Assembly: GCA_029572965.1 (NCBI GenBank)
Contig: JAKPQD010000231.1
Span: 1-36,295 of the forward strand
Direction: 5' to 3'
DNA length: 36,295 nt
Source: Bacteroidota bacterium
Lineage (GTDB): Bacteria; Bacteroidota; Bacteroidia; Bacteroidales; DTGW01
The position numbers were made by a program, and so were the translations under genes. Positions 1 through 9,224 of this stretch are shown one piece after another. The notes below the pieces were generated by a model, which was given only the letters and a program-made list of their open reading frames with translations, made no database searches and was not told the origin of the DNA. Position 1 is the first letter of the stretch, and the number at the start of each line of letters is the position of its first letter.

Positions 1-28
1 AAACAAGTAACAAGATAAATAGATATAT

Positions 29-101
29 ATGAAACGAGCATGTTTAGATGCAATCAAAAACTCGAATGAATCCCGATTAGTCGGGACGAGTTCTATCCGA
101 C
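29..101 (+). repeat. dispersed repeat copy 1, with hairpin, at the start of the TolC-like gene
   Basis: The first 14 bases, ATGAAACGAGCATG (29-42), recur exactly on the other strand at 12218-12231. The far end, TTCTATCCGAC (91-101), is nearly repeated as TTCATCCGAC on the other strand (12142-12151). Between them lies a hairpin: AACTCG (59-64) pairs with CGAGTT (87-92), and CCCGA (72-76) pairs with TCGGG (81-85). The two copies share ends but have different middles, as expected of a small dispersed non-autonomous repeat. Confidence 0.5.
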
Positions 102-1450
102 ATTTAAAAAATAAATTAGTTCGGATAAAAGAAAAGAAATTATTATTAAGTGTGCTTTTCATCTGTCTGACCTTGCAGACCTTTGCCTCAGGCGGTGCAG
201 ACAGCTCAATGCAGTTTTCGTTGGAGCAGGCCAAGCAATATGCTCTGGAAAACAGCCCTCTTGTAAAAAGTGCTGCATTAGATCTTGAAGCTGCCAAAAA
301 GAAAATTTGGGAAACCACAGCTATAGGGCTTCCGCAGGCCAGTGCAAAATATTCATACAGTTATATCCTGACATTGCCAGAGATATACAAGCAATTTGCA
401 CAAATGGGAGGTGGTGGCGAAGCAAACCTCGATGATATGAAATCCTCATCTACGCTTGATATCACTGTCAGTCAACTGCTTTTTAGCGGTGCATATCTTG
501 TTGGATTGCAAACATCAAGGGTTTACAAAGGTTTGTCCGAGCTATCCCTTACTAAATCAAAAAATGACCTTAACGAATCAGTTACCAACGCGTATTTATT
601 GGTTCTCATAGCTAAAGAAAATAAAAAAATACTGGATACAATGTACAACAATATGAATGCCTTGCTTGAAACTATTAAAGCAATGAATTCAAAAGGATTT
701 GTAGAAGAAACAGATGTAGACCAATTTCAAATTACAGTAAACACAGTAAAAAACAACCTTGAGTTAGTAACCAATCAGGTATTGATTGCCGAAAGAATGC
801 TCAAATATCAACTTGGCTATCCGTTTGAATCTGCTATTACGTTGACCGACAGCATCAATGGATTTGTAAACAACATCAACATCAATACTATACTGGCAGA
901 ACCTTTTCAGGTTGAAAACAATGTTGATTACAAGTTAGTTGAAACCCAAACAAAGCTGATGAAATTGAACCTAAAATTGAACAAATCAGAGTTTTTGCCA
1001 GACATTGCAGCTTTTTATCAACATGACAAAAACTTCAACGATAAAGCCGTTTCGTTTACTCCTCCCGATTTAGTCGGATTAACAATAAACATTCCGATTT
1101 TTAGCAGTGGACAACGTTTGGCCAAAGTTAGCCAGGCCCGTATCTCTTACGAAAAAGCCAAAATATCGCAAGACCAGACAGCCAAAGGTTTAAAAATACA
1201 GTTTGAAGACAACAAAGCCAAGTACATCAATGCTTTGGGTAATTATGAATCGTCAAAAAGCAACTACGCTTTAGCCGAAAAAATATACAATCGGTCAATA
1301 ACCAAATACAAAGCCGGGATGATCTCAAGCAGCGATTTGACGCAAGTACAAAACCAATATTTACAGGCACAAACAAACTATTTCAGTGCTATACTGGATT
1401 TAACCTCGGCCAAGTCAAAGATTGAAAACCTTATTTCAACAGTAAAATAA
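29..1450 (+). CDS. TolC-like outer membrane efflux channel
   Basis: This is the outer membrane channel of a tripartite RND efflux pump. After a hydrophobic signal peptide (about residues 35-54, ending near TFAS) the protein has the long, Gln/Asn/Lys-rich helical repeats of the OEP family, in two halves. Its length (about 440 residues without the N-terminal extension) fits the family. It is followed after 20 bases by the adaptor and then by the pump, so the three form one efflux operon. The start is doubtful. The only ATG gives about 32 residues ahead of a normal-looking signal peptide, and those residues are encoded by a dispersed repeat with a hairpin (see the entry at 29-101). The codon at 125-127, where a short signal peptide would begin, is ATA. 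Family assignment is firm; the N-terminus and the transported substrate are not. Confidence 0.88.
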   Translation: MKRACLDAIKNSNESRLVGTSSIRHLKNKLVRIKEKKLLLSVLFICLTLQTFASGGADSSMQFSLEQAKQYALENSPLVKSAALDLEAAKKKIWETTAIGLPQASAKYSYSYILTLPEIYKQFAQMGGGGEANLDDMKSSSTLDITVSQLLFSGAYLVGLQTSRVYKGLSELSLTKSKNDLNESVTNAYLLVLIAKENKKILDTMYNNMNALLETIKAMNSKGFVEETDVDQFQITVNTVKNNLELVTNQVLIAERMLKYQLGYPFESAITLTDSINGFVNNININTILAEPFQVENNVDYKLVETQTKLMKLNLKLNKSEFLPDIAAFYQHDKNFNDKAVSFTPPDLVGLTINIPIFSSGQRLAKVSQARISYEKAKISQDQTAKGLKIQFEDNKAKYINALGNYESSKSNYALAEKIYNRSITKYKAGMISSSDLTQVQNQYLQAQTNYFSAILDLTSAKSKIENLISTVK

Positions 1451-1470
1451 AATTTTAAAAAATAAATATC

Positions 1471-2568
1471 ATGAAGACCAAATTATTAAGTTTAGCATTC
1501 ATCCTCGTTTTGGTTTCTTGTGGCAAAACAGATAAAAAGGCTGAAATAGCCAAGCTCAGAAAGCAACAAGCTGAGCTGGCCGAGCAAATTAAGAGACTCG
1601 AAGCTGAAGTAGCAGGAGATTCAACCAATGTAGCCAAAGGAACACGTGTAGGCATTACCGATGTTGCATACCAGGACTTTATCCACTGTATCGAGATACA
1701 AGGCAAAGTAGATGGCGATGAAAGTGTTGATGTATTTGCCGAAGGCACTGGTGGCATTATCAAGCAAATACTGGTAAAAGAAGGGCAATATGTTACCAAA
1801 GGCCAGGTTTTGGCCACTATTGACGACAAAATATACCAGGTTCAGCTCAAATCAAACGAGGCAAACCTCGAATATGTCAACTCCCTTTATGAAAAACAAA
1901 AAGCATTGTGGGACCAAAAGATTGGCAGCGAAGTTCAATACCTCGATATTAAAAACAAAAAAGAAAGCCTTGAAAGTGCTGTTGAAACCATTAAAGAACA
2001 AATCAACATGTGCAAAATCAAAGCCCCTATTAATGGAACTGTTGAAGGTATAACAATAAAAATTGGTCAACTGGTAGGCCCCGCAATACCTGCTTTCAGG
2101 GTTGTAAACCTCTCTACATTGAAAATTACAGCAGAAGTGGCCGAAGGGTATTCAAGTAAAGTCCGAAAAGGGGACAAAGTATCAATTTATTTGCCTGACA
2201 TGAAAAAAGAATTTAACGGCAATGTTGACTTTGACAGCAAATACATCAGCCCTGTCAACAGGACTTTCACTGTCAATGTGCGTATCCCTTCAAATGACAA
2301 AGACATAAAAGCAAACATGGTAGCTGTTGTCCGTATTACTGATTATCACAACCCTAAAGCTATTGTTGTCCCATTAAACGTTGTACAAAGCGACCTCAAC
2401 GGCCAGTATGTTTTTGTAGCACAAAATAAAACTGCAAAAAAAGTACATATTACCACAGGTGAAATTTATGCCGGGAACATTGAAATAAAAAGCGGGCTAA
2501 ACATAGGAGATAAGGTTATTACTGTGGGATACCAGGAATTGGAAGACGGACAGGCTATCAATTTTTAA
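1471..2568 (+). CDS. RND efflux periplasmic adaptor lipoprotein (HlyD/MFP family)
   Basis: This is the membrane fusion protein that links the inner membrane RND pump to the TolC-like channel. Residues 1-17 form a lipoprotein signal with lipobox LVSC, so Cys17 should be lipidated and the protein anchored to a membrane facing the periplasm. Residues about 22-48 are a charged heptad-like coiled coil ahead of the usual domains. Then come the first half of the barrel-sandwich (lipoyl) domain (about 90-118, with the turn KEGQYVTKGQ), an alpha-helical hairpin (about 120-180), the second lipoyl half, a beta-barrel domain and the C-terminal membrane-proximal domain. The length of 365 residues is normal. 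The gene lies 20 bases after the channel gene and 82 bases before the pump gene. Substrate is unknown. Confidence 0.92.
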   Translation: MKTKLLSLAFILVLVSCGKTDKKAEIAKLRKQQAELAEQIKRLEAEVAGDSTNVAKGTRVGITDVAYQDFIHCIEIQGKVDGDESVDVFAEGTGGIIKQILVKEGQYVTKGQVLATIDDKIYQVQLKSNEANLEYVNSLYEKQKALWDQKIGSEVQYLDIKNKKESLESAVETIKEQINMCKIKAPINGTVEGITIKIGQLVGPAIPAFRVVNLSTLKITAEVAEGYSSKVRKGDKVSIYLPDMKKEFNGNVDFDSKYISPVNRTFTVNVRIPSNDKDIKANMVAVVRITDYHNPKAIVVPLNVVQSDLNGQYVFVAQNKTAKKVHITTGEIYAGNIEIKSGLNIGDKVITVGYQELEDGQAINF

Positions 2569-2650
2569 GCCCATGTTTTTGTAAAATATAAATTGACAAA
2601 TAAAGCCTTAACCCAGGCCAATAACCAGGCAAGACATTAAAAATTTTTAT

Positions 2651-5600
2651 ATGGAAAAACTAAAATTCAAAGAGTTTAAGCCAACAAGCTGGAGTATTGA
2701 TAATAAAACCAGTATTTATGTGCTTACCTTTATTATCGCGGTATTTGGTTTGATAAACTATAATACCATTCCTAAAGAACAATTCCCCGAAATTGTAATT
2801 CCACAAATCATTGTAAGTACAGTTTACCCGGGCACCTCTCCGGCAGATATAGAGAACCTTATCACCAGGCCGCTGGAAAAGAACATGAAGTCAATAAACG
2901 GGGTAAAAAAAATTACCAGTAAATCTGTACAAGACTATTCTCTTATCATTGCAGAGTTTAACACAGATGTAAAAGTTGCCGATGCCAAGCAAAAAGTAAA
3001 AGACGCAGTGGACAAAACAAAAAAGGACTTACCCAGCAACCTGTTGGAAGACCCTTTTGTGCAAGAAATAGACTTGTCAGATATCCCTATCATGTACCTC
3101 AACATCTCGGGCAATTACGACCTGGCCAAGCTGAAAAAATTTGCTGAAGACCTTCAGGACCGCATTGAATCGTTCCCGGAAATAACTCGCGTGGACATTG
3201 TAGGAGCACTTGACAGAGAAATCCAGATAAATGTTGATATGTATAAAATGCAAGCTGCAAAAATTACATTTTATCAAATAACTCAAGCTATAGGCAACGA
3301 AAACATGACTATTCCCGGAGGTACCATCAACATGCAAAACATGACCCGCAGTATCAGGGTTGTAGGTGAGTATAAAAATATAGACCAAATCAAAAATACT
3401 GTACTTATTTCAAATAGCGGCGCTATTGTCTATTTAAAAGACATAGCCGAGATAAAAGACGGTTTTAAAGACCAGGAAAGCTATTCGCGTTTCAATGGCA
3501 AAAATGTCATTACGCTCAATGTAATCAAAAAAAGTGGAAAAAACTTACTCGACGCTTCTGATAAAATAGAAGCGGCCATTGCCGAATTTAAGGAAAACAA
3601 ATTTCCGTCAGACCTCGAAGTCAGCATCACCGGAAACCAGGCAAAATTCACACGCAGTATCCTTACCGAGCTCAACAACACCATTATCATAGGTTTTATA
3701 CTGGTCACCATTGTGCTCATGTTTTTCATGGGTGTTACAAACGCTATATTTGTGGGCTTGTCAGTACCATTGTCGATGGCTTTGGCCTATATTTTCATGC
3801 CCTGGATAGACTTTACCATGAACATGCTGGTAATGTTTTCGTTCATCTTTGCCCTTGGCATTGTGGTTGACGATGCTATTGTGGTTATCGAAAACACACA
3901 TCGGATATTTAAGAAAGAGAATGGCCGGATGACTATTAAAGAAGCTGCCAAAAACGCAGCCGGCGAGGTGTTTTTACCAGTATTGTCCGGAACATTGACC
4001 ACCCTGGCCCCATTTTTCCCATTAGCTTTTTGGCCGGGAGTAGTAGGGTCTTTCATGTTCTACATACCGGTAACTATTATTATTACTTTGTTTGCTTCAC
4101 TATTAGTGGCATATATTATCAACCCCGTGTTTGCGGTTGACTTTATGAAACATGACGAAGACCACACTGTAAAACTACACCAAAAGAAGGCCTACAAAAA
4201 CGGAGCAATTATTATTGCCATTGCAGCTTTCTTCTACATCGTAGGTGGCTTCAAATATGGTTCAACCATGTTTGGCATAGGTACATTCCTTGTCCTGGTT
4301 GCCATATTGTACGTAGGGCACAATACTTTCTGGTACAAAATAATCCATAAGTTCCAAAACAGGGTAATTCCCGGATTAATGTCACGTTACGACCGCATCC
4401 TGCGCTGGGCTATTGAAGGCAAAAGACCTTACAAACTGCTATGGGGGACATTTATTCTACTAATTGTTTCTTTCATTTTAACAGCAATAGCAGGGCCAAA
4501 AGTTGTATTTTTCCCTGAAGAAACCCCAAAAACCATTATGGTTTATGCCAAATTGCCAGTTGGGACAAGGGTTGAATATACCGACTCGATTGCTAAAGAG
4601 ATTGAAAAACGTGTTAACACTGTTCTTGGAGCAACAAACCCCGATGTTGAATCAATAGTAACAAACGTAGCTTTTGGCGCATCCGATGACATGTTTGATG
4701 GAGGCATTGTAACATCCAACAAAGCCAAGATAGCTATCAACTTTGTCGAATACAACAAGCGTACAGTGAATTACAACACCATGGTTTATATGAACCCGCT
4801 GCGTGAAGCCATGAAAGATATTGCCGGCGCTGAAATTACCGTTGACAAAAACCAGGATGGCCCTCCTACCGGAAAACCTATCAACATTGAAATCTCGGCT
4901 GAAGACCTTGACGAGTTGATTACTACAACAGACAGGTTTATACGCTTTCTCGATTCAATCAATATCCCGGGTATTGAAAAATATAAAACTGATTTTCAAA
5001 AAACTAAACCCGAAATTATTGTTGACATTGACCGTTTACGGGCTAACCATGAAGGTATATCATCTGCGCAGGTAGGCTCAGCGATAAATACAGCAGTTCT
5101 AGGAACTGAAACGTCTAAATTCAGGGATGGAGAAGACCAATACCCAATCCAACTCCGCTTTAGCAAAGCGCAACGTGAAGATGTTGACAAGTTGATAAAT
5201 ATGGAAATCACCTACCGCGATATGAATTCCGGAATGCTCCGCTCTATACCGCTTTCATCGTTAGCAATTGTAAAATACCAGAATTCAGTTGGAGGTATTA
5301 ACCGTACAGATTTAAAACGAGTTATTACTGTTACATCTAACGTTCTCGACGGGTACAATGCCAATGAAATTGTGGCAAAAATTAGAAAAGCCATTCCAGA
5401 ATTTCAAAAATCTGATAAAATAGACATCAAGCTTACCGGAGAGCAGGAAGACCAGGCAGAAACTATGGCTTTCTTGTCAAAAGCCATGATATTGGCACTT
5501 TTCTTAATATTGTTTATCCTTATTACCCAGTTTAACTCATTTGGTAAAACAGCCATAATCCTTAGTGAAGTTATTTTCAGCATAATTGGGGTACTTCTCG

Positions 5601-6091
5601 GCTTTACCATCTGCAATATGACATTCTCTATTATCATGACAGGAATGGGTGTTGTTGCATTGGCCGGTATTGTTGTCCGAAACGGCATATTGCTAGTTGA
5701 ATTTACTGATGTACTTAAGGAAAGAGGATTGCGTACACGCGAAGCCATTATACAGGCAGGTAAAACACGTATCACTCCGGTTATCCTCACCGCTACTGCA
5801 GCTATATTGGGGCTGATACCTTTAGCTATTGGTTTCAATATCAACTTTGCAACACTATTCACGCACCTCAACCCCCATATTCATTTTGGAGGTGACAACT
5901 CAATGTTTTTTGGCCCGTTGGCGTGGACAATTATCTTTGGCCTGATTTTCGCAACATTCCTCACCCTTGTGCTTATCCCGGTAATGTATTTCATTACCTA
6001 TTCAGGAAAAGTAAAGCTTGCCCGTGCCCGTCACAGAAGCAAGATAGAAACCATGCGTGAACTGGAAGAAGATGAACTGAATGAATATTAA
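2651..6091 (+). CDS. RND family efflux pump, inner membrane subunit (AcrB/HAE-like)
   Basis: This is a proton-driven multidrug-type exporter. The protein starts with a cytoplasmic tail and TM1, followed by the porter domain beginning PKEQFPE and the motif YPGTSPADIE typical of the family. TM4 carries the proton-relay pair Asp407-Asp408 in the sequence VVDDAIVV, the same numbering as in AcrB. In TM10 the AcrB lysine position is occupied by Arg (about residue 1010, in VVRNGILLVEF). At 1146 residues it is roughly 100 longer than AcrB. The extra length is mainly two additional hydrophobic segments between TM6 and TM7 (about residues 517-563) and a longer loop before TM12 containing HLNPHIHFGGD. 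It is the last gene of the efflux operon, with a terminator 125 bases downstream. Whether it moves drugs, lipids or metals cannot be told from the sequence. Confidence 0.95.
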   Translation: MEKLKFKEFKPTSWSIDNKTSIYVLTFIIAVFGLINYNTIPKEQFPEIVIPQIIVSTVYPGTSPADIENLITRPLEKNMKSINGVKKITSKSVQDYSLIIAEFNTDVKVADAKQKVKDAVDKTKKDLPSNLLEDPFVQEIDLSDIPIMYLNISGNYDLAKLKKFAEDLQDRIESFPEITRVDIVGALDREIQINVDMYKMQAAKITFYQITQAIGNENMTIPGGTINMQNMTRSIRVVGEYKNIDQIKNTVLISNSGAIVYLKDIAEIKDGFKDQESYSRFNGKNVITLNVIKKSGKNLLDASDKIEAAIAEFKENKFPSDLEVSITGNQAKFTRSILTELNNTIIIGFILVTIVLMFFMGVTNAIFVGLSVPLSMALAYIFMPWIDFTMNMLVMFSFIFALGIVVDDAIVVIENTHRIFKKENGRMTIKEAAKNAAGEVFLPVLSGTLTTLAPFFPLAFWPGVVGSFMFYIPVTIIITLFASLLVAYIINPVFAVDFMKHDEDHTVKLHQKKAYKNGAIIIAIAAFFYIVGGFKYGSTMFGIGTFLVLVAILYVGHNTFWYKIIHKFQNRVIPGLMSRYDRILRWAIEGKRPYKLLWGTFILLIVSFILTAIAGPKVVFFPEETPKTIMVYAKLPVGTRVEYTDSIAKEIEKRVNTVLGATNPDVESIVTNVAFGASDDMFDGGIVTSNKAKIAINFVEYNKRTVNYNTMVYMNPLREAMKDIAGAEITVDKNQDGPPTGKPINIEISAEDLDELITTTDRFIRFLDSINIPGIEKYKTDFQKTKPEIIVDIDRLRANHEGISSAQVGSAINTAVLGTETSKFRDGEDQYPIQLRFSKAQREDVDKLINMEITYRDMNSGMLRSIPLSSLAIVKYQNSVGGINRTDLKRVITVTSNVLDGYNANEIVAKIRKAIPEFQKSDKIDIKLTGEQEDQAETMAFLSKAMILALFLILFILITQFNSFGKTAIILSEVIFSIIGVLLGFTICNMTFSIIMTGMGVVALAGIVVRNGILLVEFTDVLKERGLRTREAIIQAGKTRITPVILTATAAILGLIPLAIGFNINFATLFTHLNPHIHFGGDNSMFFGPLAWTIIFGLIFATFLTLVLIPVMYFITYSGKVKLARARHRSKIETMRELEEDELNEY

Positions 6092-6176
6092 AGCTCAATA
6101 TCTATAGTACAGAAATGGCCCCTCCTAACCTCCCCTTATAAAGGCAAGGGCCCTAACCTAAGTTCAGGGCAGGAAT

Positions 6177-6197
6177 CCCCTCCTTTATAAGGAGGGG
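6177..6197. repeat. CT-rich palindrome in the gap after the efflux operon
   Basis: CCCCTCC, TTTATAA and GGAGGGG form a perfect 7-base stem. The surrounding 6119-6206 is rich in further CCCT/AGGG blocks. Similar palindromes occur at 26548-26568, 26619-26641 and 33889-33910, always between genes, so this is a dispersed intergenic repeat rather than a gene-specific signal. Confidence 0.6.
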
Positions 6198-6214
6198 AAG
6201 GGGTGGTAAAAAAC

Positions 6215-6249
6215 AAAACCTTTCAGGAATTAAAAAACTGGAAGGTTTT
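6215..6249 (+). terminator. terminator after the efflux operon
   Basis: AAAACCTTTCAG (6215-6226) pairs with CTGGAAGGTTTT (6238-6249), with one mismatch and an 11-base loop, and is followed by ATTTTTAC. It lies downstream of the pump gene and ahead of the next gene on the same strand. Confidence 0.6.
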
Positions 6250-6302
6250 ATTTTTACAAAAATCTGTACTTTTACACATCAACAATTCATAAAATAAACG
6301 TC

Positions 6303-7475
6303 ATGCAATACCAGGTTATTGAGGTCAATGATAAAAAGACTGCGCGCGAGTTCCTTCTTTTTCAGGTAAAACTTTACAAAAACGAGAAATATTATATCCG
6401 TCCTTTAGATACAGATATCGAAAAAGTATTTGACCCCAAGCAAAACAAGCTGTTCAGACAGGGCGAATGCCAACGCTGGATATTGAAAGATGAAAAAGGC
6501 GAAACTGTAGGGCGTGTTGCTGCTTTTGTTGACCGCAAGAGTGCTGCCAAGAATGACCAACCGACAGGCGGCATGGGCTTTTTCGATTGCATCAACGACA
6601 AAACGGCCGCTTTTGCTTTATTTGACACCTGCAAAAAATGGTTAGAAACCCGTGGCATGGAAGCTATGGACGGCCCTGTCAACTTTGGCGAGCGTGACCG
6701 TTGGTGGGGCTGCCTCATTGAAGGCTTTACCTACCCCAACTATTGCAACAACTTCAACTTCCCCTATTACCGCGAGCTCTTTGAAGCTTACGGTTTTCAG
6801 GACTATTTCAGACAAATTACCTATCACTCGCCTATTGACGACAGCAACATGAGCCCTCTCATCCGTGAAAAAGCAAAACGTTTATCGTCTAACCCGGACT
6901 ATCACTTTAAACATATCGAGAAAGGCAACAACGACAAGTATGCCCTTGACTTTATGACCATTTACAACAAAGCCTGGGCGAAATTTCCCGGAGTGAAGCC
7001 ATTGGCTGAAGGCCATGTCAAAGCCATGTTTAAATCGTTAAAGCCTGTCATGGACGAGAAACTACTTTGGTTTGGTTATTATAAAAATGAGCCTATAGCC
7101 TGTTTTATAATGATTCCCGAAATCAATGAAATAGTACGCCGCTTAAACGGAAGGTTTGACTTTATTGGCAAACTGAAATTCCTTTACTACAAATGGCGCA
7201 AGGTATGTTTCAAATCTTTTGGCTTTGTTTTTGGCGTTGTTCCAGAGCAACAGCGCAAAGGTGTAGAAGGGGCATTGATTACAGCGTATGCCAATATGGC
7301 CTGTAAGCCAGGCTTCCCTTATAGCGAACTTGAGCTCAACTGGATTGGCGATTTCAACCCGGCCATGATGCACCTTGTAGAAGAAATAGGCTGTAAACCT
7401 GTTAAAATACATGTAACTTATCGCTACTTATTTGATCGGACCAAAGAATTTAAGCGCTGCACAAAGGTTAGCTGA
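6303..7475 (+). CDS. GNAT-like acyltransferase-fold protein of unknown substrate
   Basis: This is a 390-residue soluble protein resembling the large two-domain GNAT-related proteins common in Bacteroidota (YghO-like). Visible landmarks are an N-terminal region with PLDTDIEKVFDPKQN, a conserved-looking stretch GPVNFGERDRWWGCL and EGFTYPNYCNNFNFPYY (about residues 126-157), and a C-terminal part with an acetyl-CoA-pocket-like segment VVPEQQRKGVEGALI (about 315-329). The last segment resembles the R/Q-x-x-G-x-G/A loop of GNAT enzymes. There is no signal peptide or membrane helix. It stands alone between a terminator and the convergent trpS gene. The fold assignment is an inference from these segments; no substrate or pathway can be given. 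Confidence 0.6.
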   Translation: MQYQVIEVNDKKTAREFLLFQVKLYKNEKYYIRPLDTDIEKVFDPKQNKLFRQGECQRWILKDEKGETVGRVAAFVDRKSAAKNDQPTGGMGFFDCINDKTAAFALFDTCKKWLETRGMEAMDGPVNFGERDRWWGCLIEGFTYPNYCNNFNFPYYRELFEAYGFQDYFRQITYHSPIDDSNMSPLIREKAKRLSSNPDYHFKHIEKGNNDKYALDFMTIYNKAWAKFPGVKPLAEGHVKAMFKSLKPVMDEKLLWFGYYKNEPIACFIMIPEINEIVRRLNGRFDFIGKLKFLYYKWRKVCFKSFGFVFGVVPEQQRKGVEGALITAYANMACKPGFPYSELELNWIGDFNPAMMHLVEEIGCKPVKIHVTYRYLFDRTKEFKRCTKVS

Positions 7476-7612
7476 TAATACCCCGATCAATGTGCTATGA
7501 AACGCAAGATTTTTAATTGGTGTGCAAAAAATGATTTTTATTTATCGAACCCTTACCAAAAAAAATGGCAGTGTAAAAAGCATCATTGACCGCAAAGTCC
7601 ACGAAGAAAAAA

Positions 7613-7686
7613 TAAAAGTTGCAAAATTTTACGTGCAGATTATTAACACTTTGTGTGCGTTGCGATAAAAAAATTAGCAACTTTTA
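7613..7686. repeat. 74-base element with perfect 10-base inverted ends
   Basis: TAAAAGTTGC (7613-7622) is the exact reverse complement of GCAACTTTTA (7677-7686). The element sits in the gap between two convergent genes. Nearby are fragments such as CGCAAAGTCCACGAAG that resemble degenerate intergenic sequences often seen in this phylum. No coding capacity is apparent. Confidence 0.35.
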
Positions 7687-7747
7687 CTATTGGCTTTTTT
7701 TGATTTTTTACACACCCAGTTTTGTTATGTTGTTTAAGTAGCATAAC

Positions 7748-8737
7748 TTAAAACCCGGTAATACCAATTATTTCACGAACTCCTTTTAAAGTTTTTATAG
7801 CACTTTCGCGGGCTTTTTCCTGGCCCATTTTTGTAACCTTTCGTAAGTACGCATCATCAGAGAGGTACTGTTTGATACGCTCACGGATAGGGTCTATAGA
7901 TAAATTAATATCTTTAGCCAATTGTTTTTTGAGGTCGCCATAACGTATTGTGCATTCGTGGTACTGCTCTTTAAAGTATTTTACCACATCAGGTTCTGAA
8001 ACTACCTCTAAAATGGTGAAAATATTGCGGATTGGTTCGGGCATCTTCTGACCTTTGTGGGTTGGCCCGCTATCAGTAACCGCACGCATCACTTTCTTTT
8101 CAACAGTTTTGGCATCATCGGCAAGGTAAATGCCGTTGCCGTCAGATTTTCCCATTTTGCCGGTACCATCAAGACCGGGGATTTTAATCAAATCGCTGCC
8201 AAAATTAAAAGCAGTAGGAAGCGGGAAAAAATCGTTGCCATACATGTTATTAAAGCGAGAGGCAAAATTACGGGTCATTTCAAGATGTTGTTCCTGATCT
8301 TTGCCCACAGGCACTTTATTTGCACGATGGATAAGGATGTCAGCAGCCATCAATACAGGGTATGTCAGTAACCCGGCATTGACATTATCAGGGTTTTGGC
8401 GTACTTTATCTTTGAAAGACGTGGTACGCTCCAATTCGCCTTTATAAGCAAGCATATTGAGGATAAGGTACAGTTCGGCTATTTCAGGGATGTCACTTTG
8501 GACATATATGGTTGCCACTTCAGGGTCGATGCCTGCTGCAAGGTATTCGCAAAGGATTTGTTTTACATTGGCCTTCCAGTCGCCTGGCTTGGGATGTGTG
8601 GTTAATGAATGCAAGTCAGCAATAAAGAAATAGCAGTTGTAATTGTGCTGCATCTTAACAAAATTGCGCACTGCGCCATAATAATTCCCCAAATGAAGGT
8701 TGCCTGTTGAGCGGATACCACTTAATACAATTTCCAT
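7748..8737 (-). CDS. trpS: tryptophan-tRNA ligase
   Basis: This enzyme charges tRNA-Trp with tryptophan using ATP in the cytoplasm. The start chosen (ATG at 8735-8737) gives the canonical opening with a HIGH-like signature, TGNLHLGN (residues 11-18). Family hallmarks follow: GKDQEQHLEMTR (145-156) and a KMSKS-type loop, KMGKS (194-198). At 329 residues it has the normal length of bacterial TrpS. An upstream extension of 15 codons is open but hydrophobic and unlike the family. It diverges from rbfA, and a TAGCTTTG -7 element lies 22-29 bases upstream. Assignment is firm. Confidence 0.96.
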   Translation of the reverse strand: MEIVLSGIRSTGNLHLGNYYGAVRNFVKMQHNYNCYFFIADLHSLTTHPKPGDWKANVKQILCEYLAAGIDPEVATIYVQSDIPEIAELYLILNMLAYKGELERTTSFKDKVRQNPDNVNAGLLTYPVLMAADILIHRANKVPVGKDQEQHLEMTRNFASRFNNMYGNDFFPLPTAFNFGSDLIKIPGLDGTGKMGKSDGNGIYLADDAKTVEKKVMRAVTDSGPTHKGQKMPEPIRNIFTILEVVSEPDVVKYFKEQYHECTIRYGDLKKQLAKDINLSIDPIRERIKQYLSDDAYLRKVTKMGQEKARESAIKTLKGVREIIGITGF

Positions 8738-8758
8738 AGTTTTCAAAATAAAATGCAG

Positions 8759-8766
8759 CAAAGCTA
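8759..8766 (-). promoter_or_regulatory. -7 promoter element for trpS
   Basis: Read on the minus strand this is TAGCTTTG, an exact match to the Bacteroidota -7 consensus TAnnTTTG, 21 bases before the trpS start codon. No well-placed -33 TTG is seen at 19-21 bases; the nearest lies only 13 bases away. Confidence 0.4.
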
Positions 8767-8845
8767 AAAATTTCTGCGTCAACTTACAGGCAGAAAATCA
8801 TACATTGGAAAAATTTGGGTAACTTAGCGCAATTTTATTTTGAAT

Positions 8846-9199
8846 ATGACATCTTCTGAACAAACACCACGACGACTAAAGGTTGCACGGTTGGTCCAAA
8901 AAGAAATTGGCAATCATCTTCAACGCGAAGCCTTTACTTTGTGCAAAGGCCGAATGGTATCTGTTACCAATGTACGTATGACGCCAGACCTTGCTATTGC
9001 AAGGGTTTATCTTAGTATATTCCCGTCTGACAATGCAGATGAGGTACTCAATAATATTAAATTGCATATAAAAAGTATCCGTCATTTTTTGGGGAACCAG
9101 GTACATCAGCAATTGCGTATTGTACCTGATCTGGAGTTTTTCATCGATGATAGCCTCGACTATGTAGCCAAAATTGACAACTTGCTGAAAAAAAGTTAA
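8846..9199 (+). CDS. rbfA: 30S ribosome-binding factor A
   Basis: This small KH-fold protein binds the 30S subunit during late maturation of the 16S rRNA 5' end. Its 117 residues show the typical order: a basic N-terminus with RRLKVARLVQKEI, the strand MVSVTNVRMTPDL followed by ARVYLSIF, then the helix with SIRHFLGNQ and the final strand RIVPDLEFFIDDS, ending close to the family's core without a long tail. ATG at 8846 is preferred over the TTG two codons upstream. It starts the transcript that continues into a methyltransferase and a LolC/E-type permease, a neighbourhood often seen in this phylum. Confidence 0.93.
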   Translation: MTSSEQTPRRLKVARLVQKEIGNHLQREAFTLCKGRMVSVTNVRMTPDLAIARVYLSIFPSDNADEVLNNIKLHIKSIRHFLGNQVHQQLRIVPDLEFFIDDSLDYVAKIDNLLKKS

Positions 9200-9224
9200 A
9201 CTTATTCTGAAAAAAGTAATACGG

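Noticed and set aside
5404-5871. Long open frame on the minus strand inside the RND pump gene (155 codons)
   Set aside because: It lies wholly opposite the strongly conserved TM8-TM12 region of the pump and shows low-complexity Ile/Met/Asn-rich sequence without any recognisable domain.
7498-7590. Small frame of 30 codons starting ATGAAACGCAAG after the GNAT-like gene
   Set aside because: There is no supporting composition, motif or terminator; it is too short and lies in a repeat-rich convergent gap.
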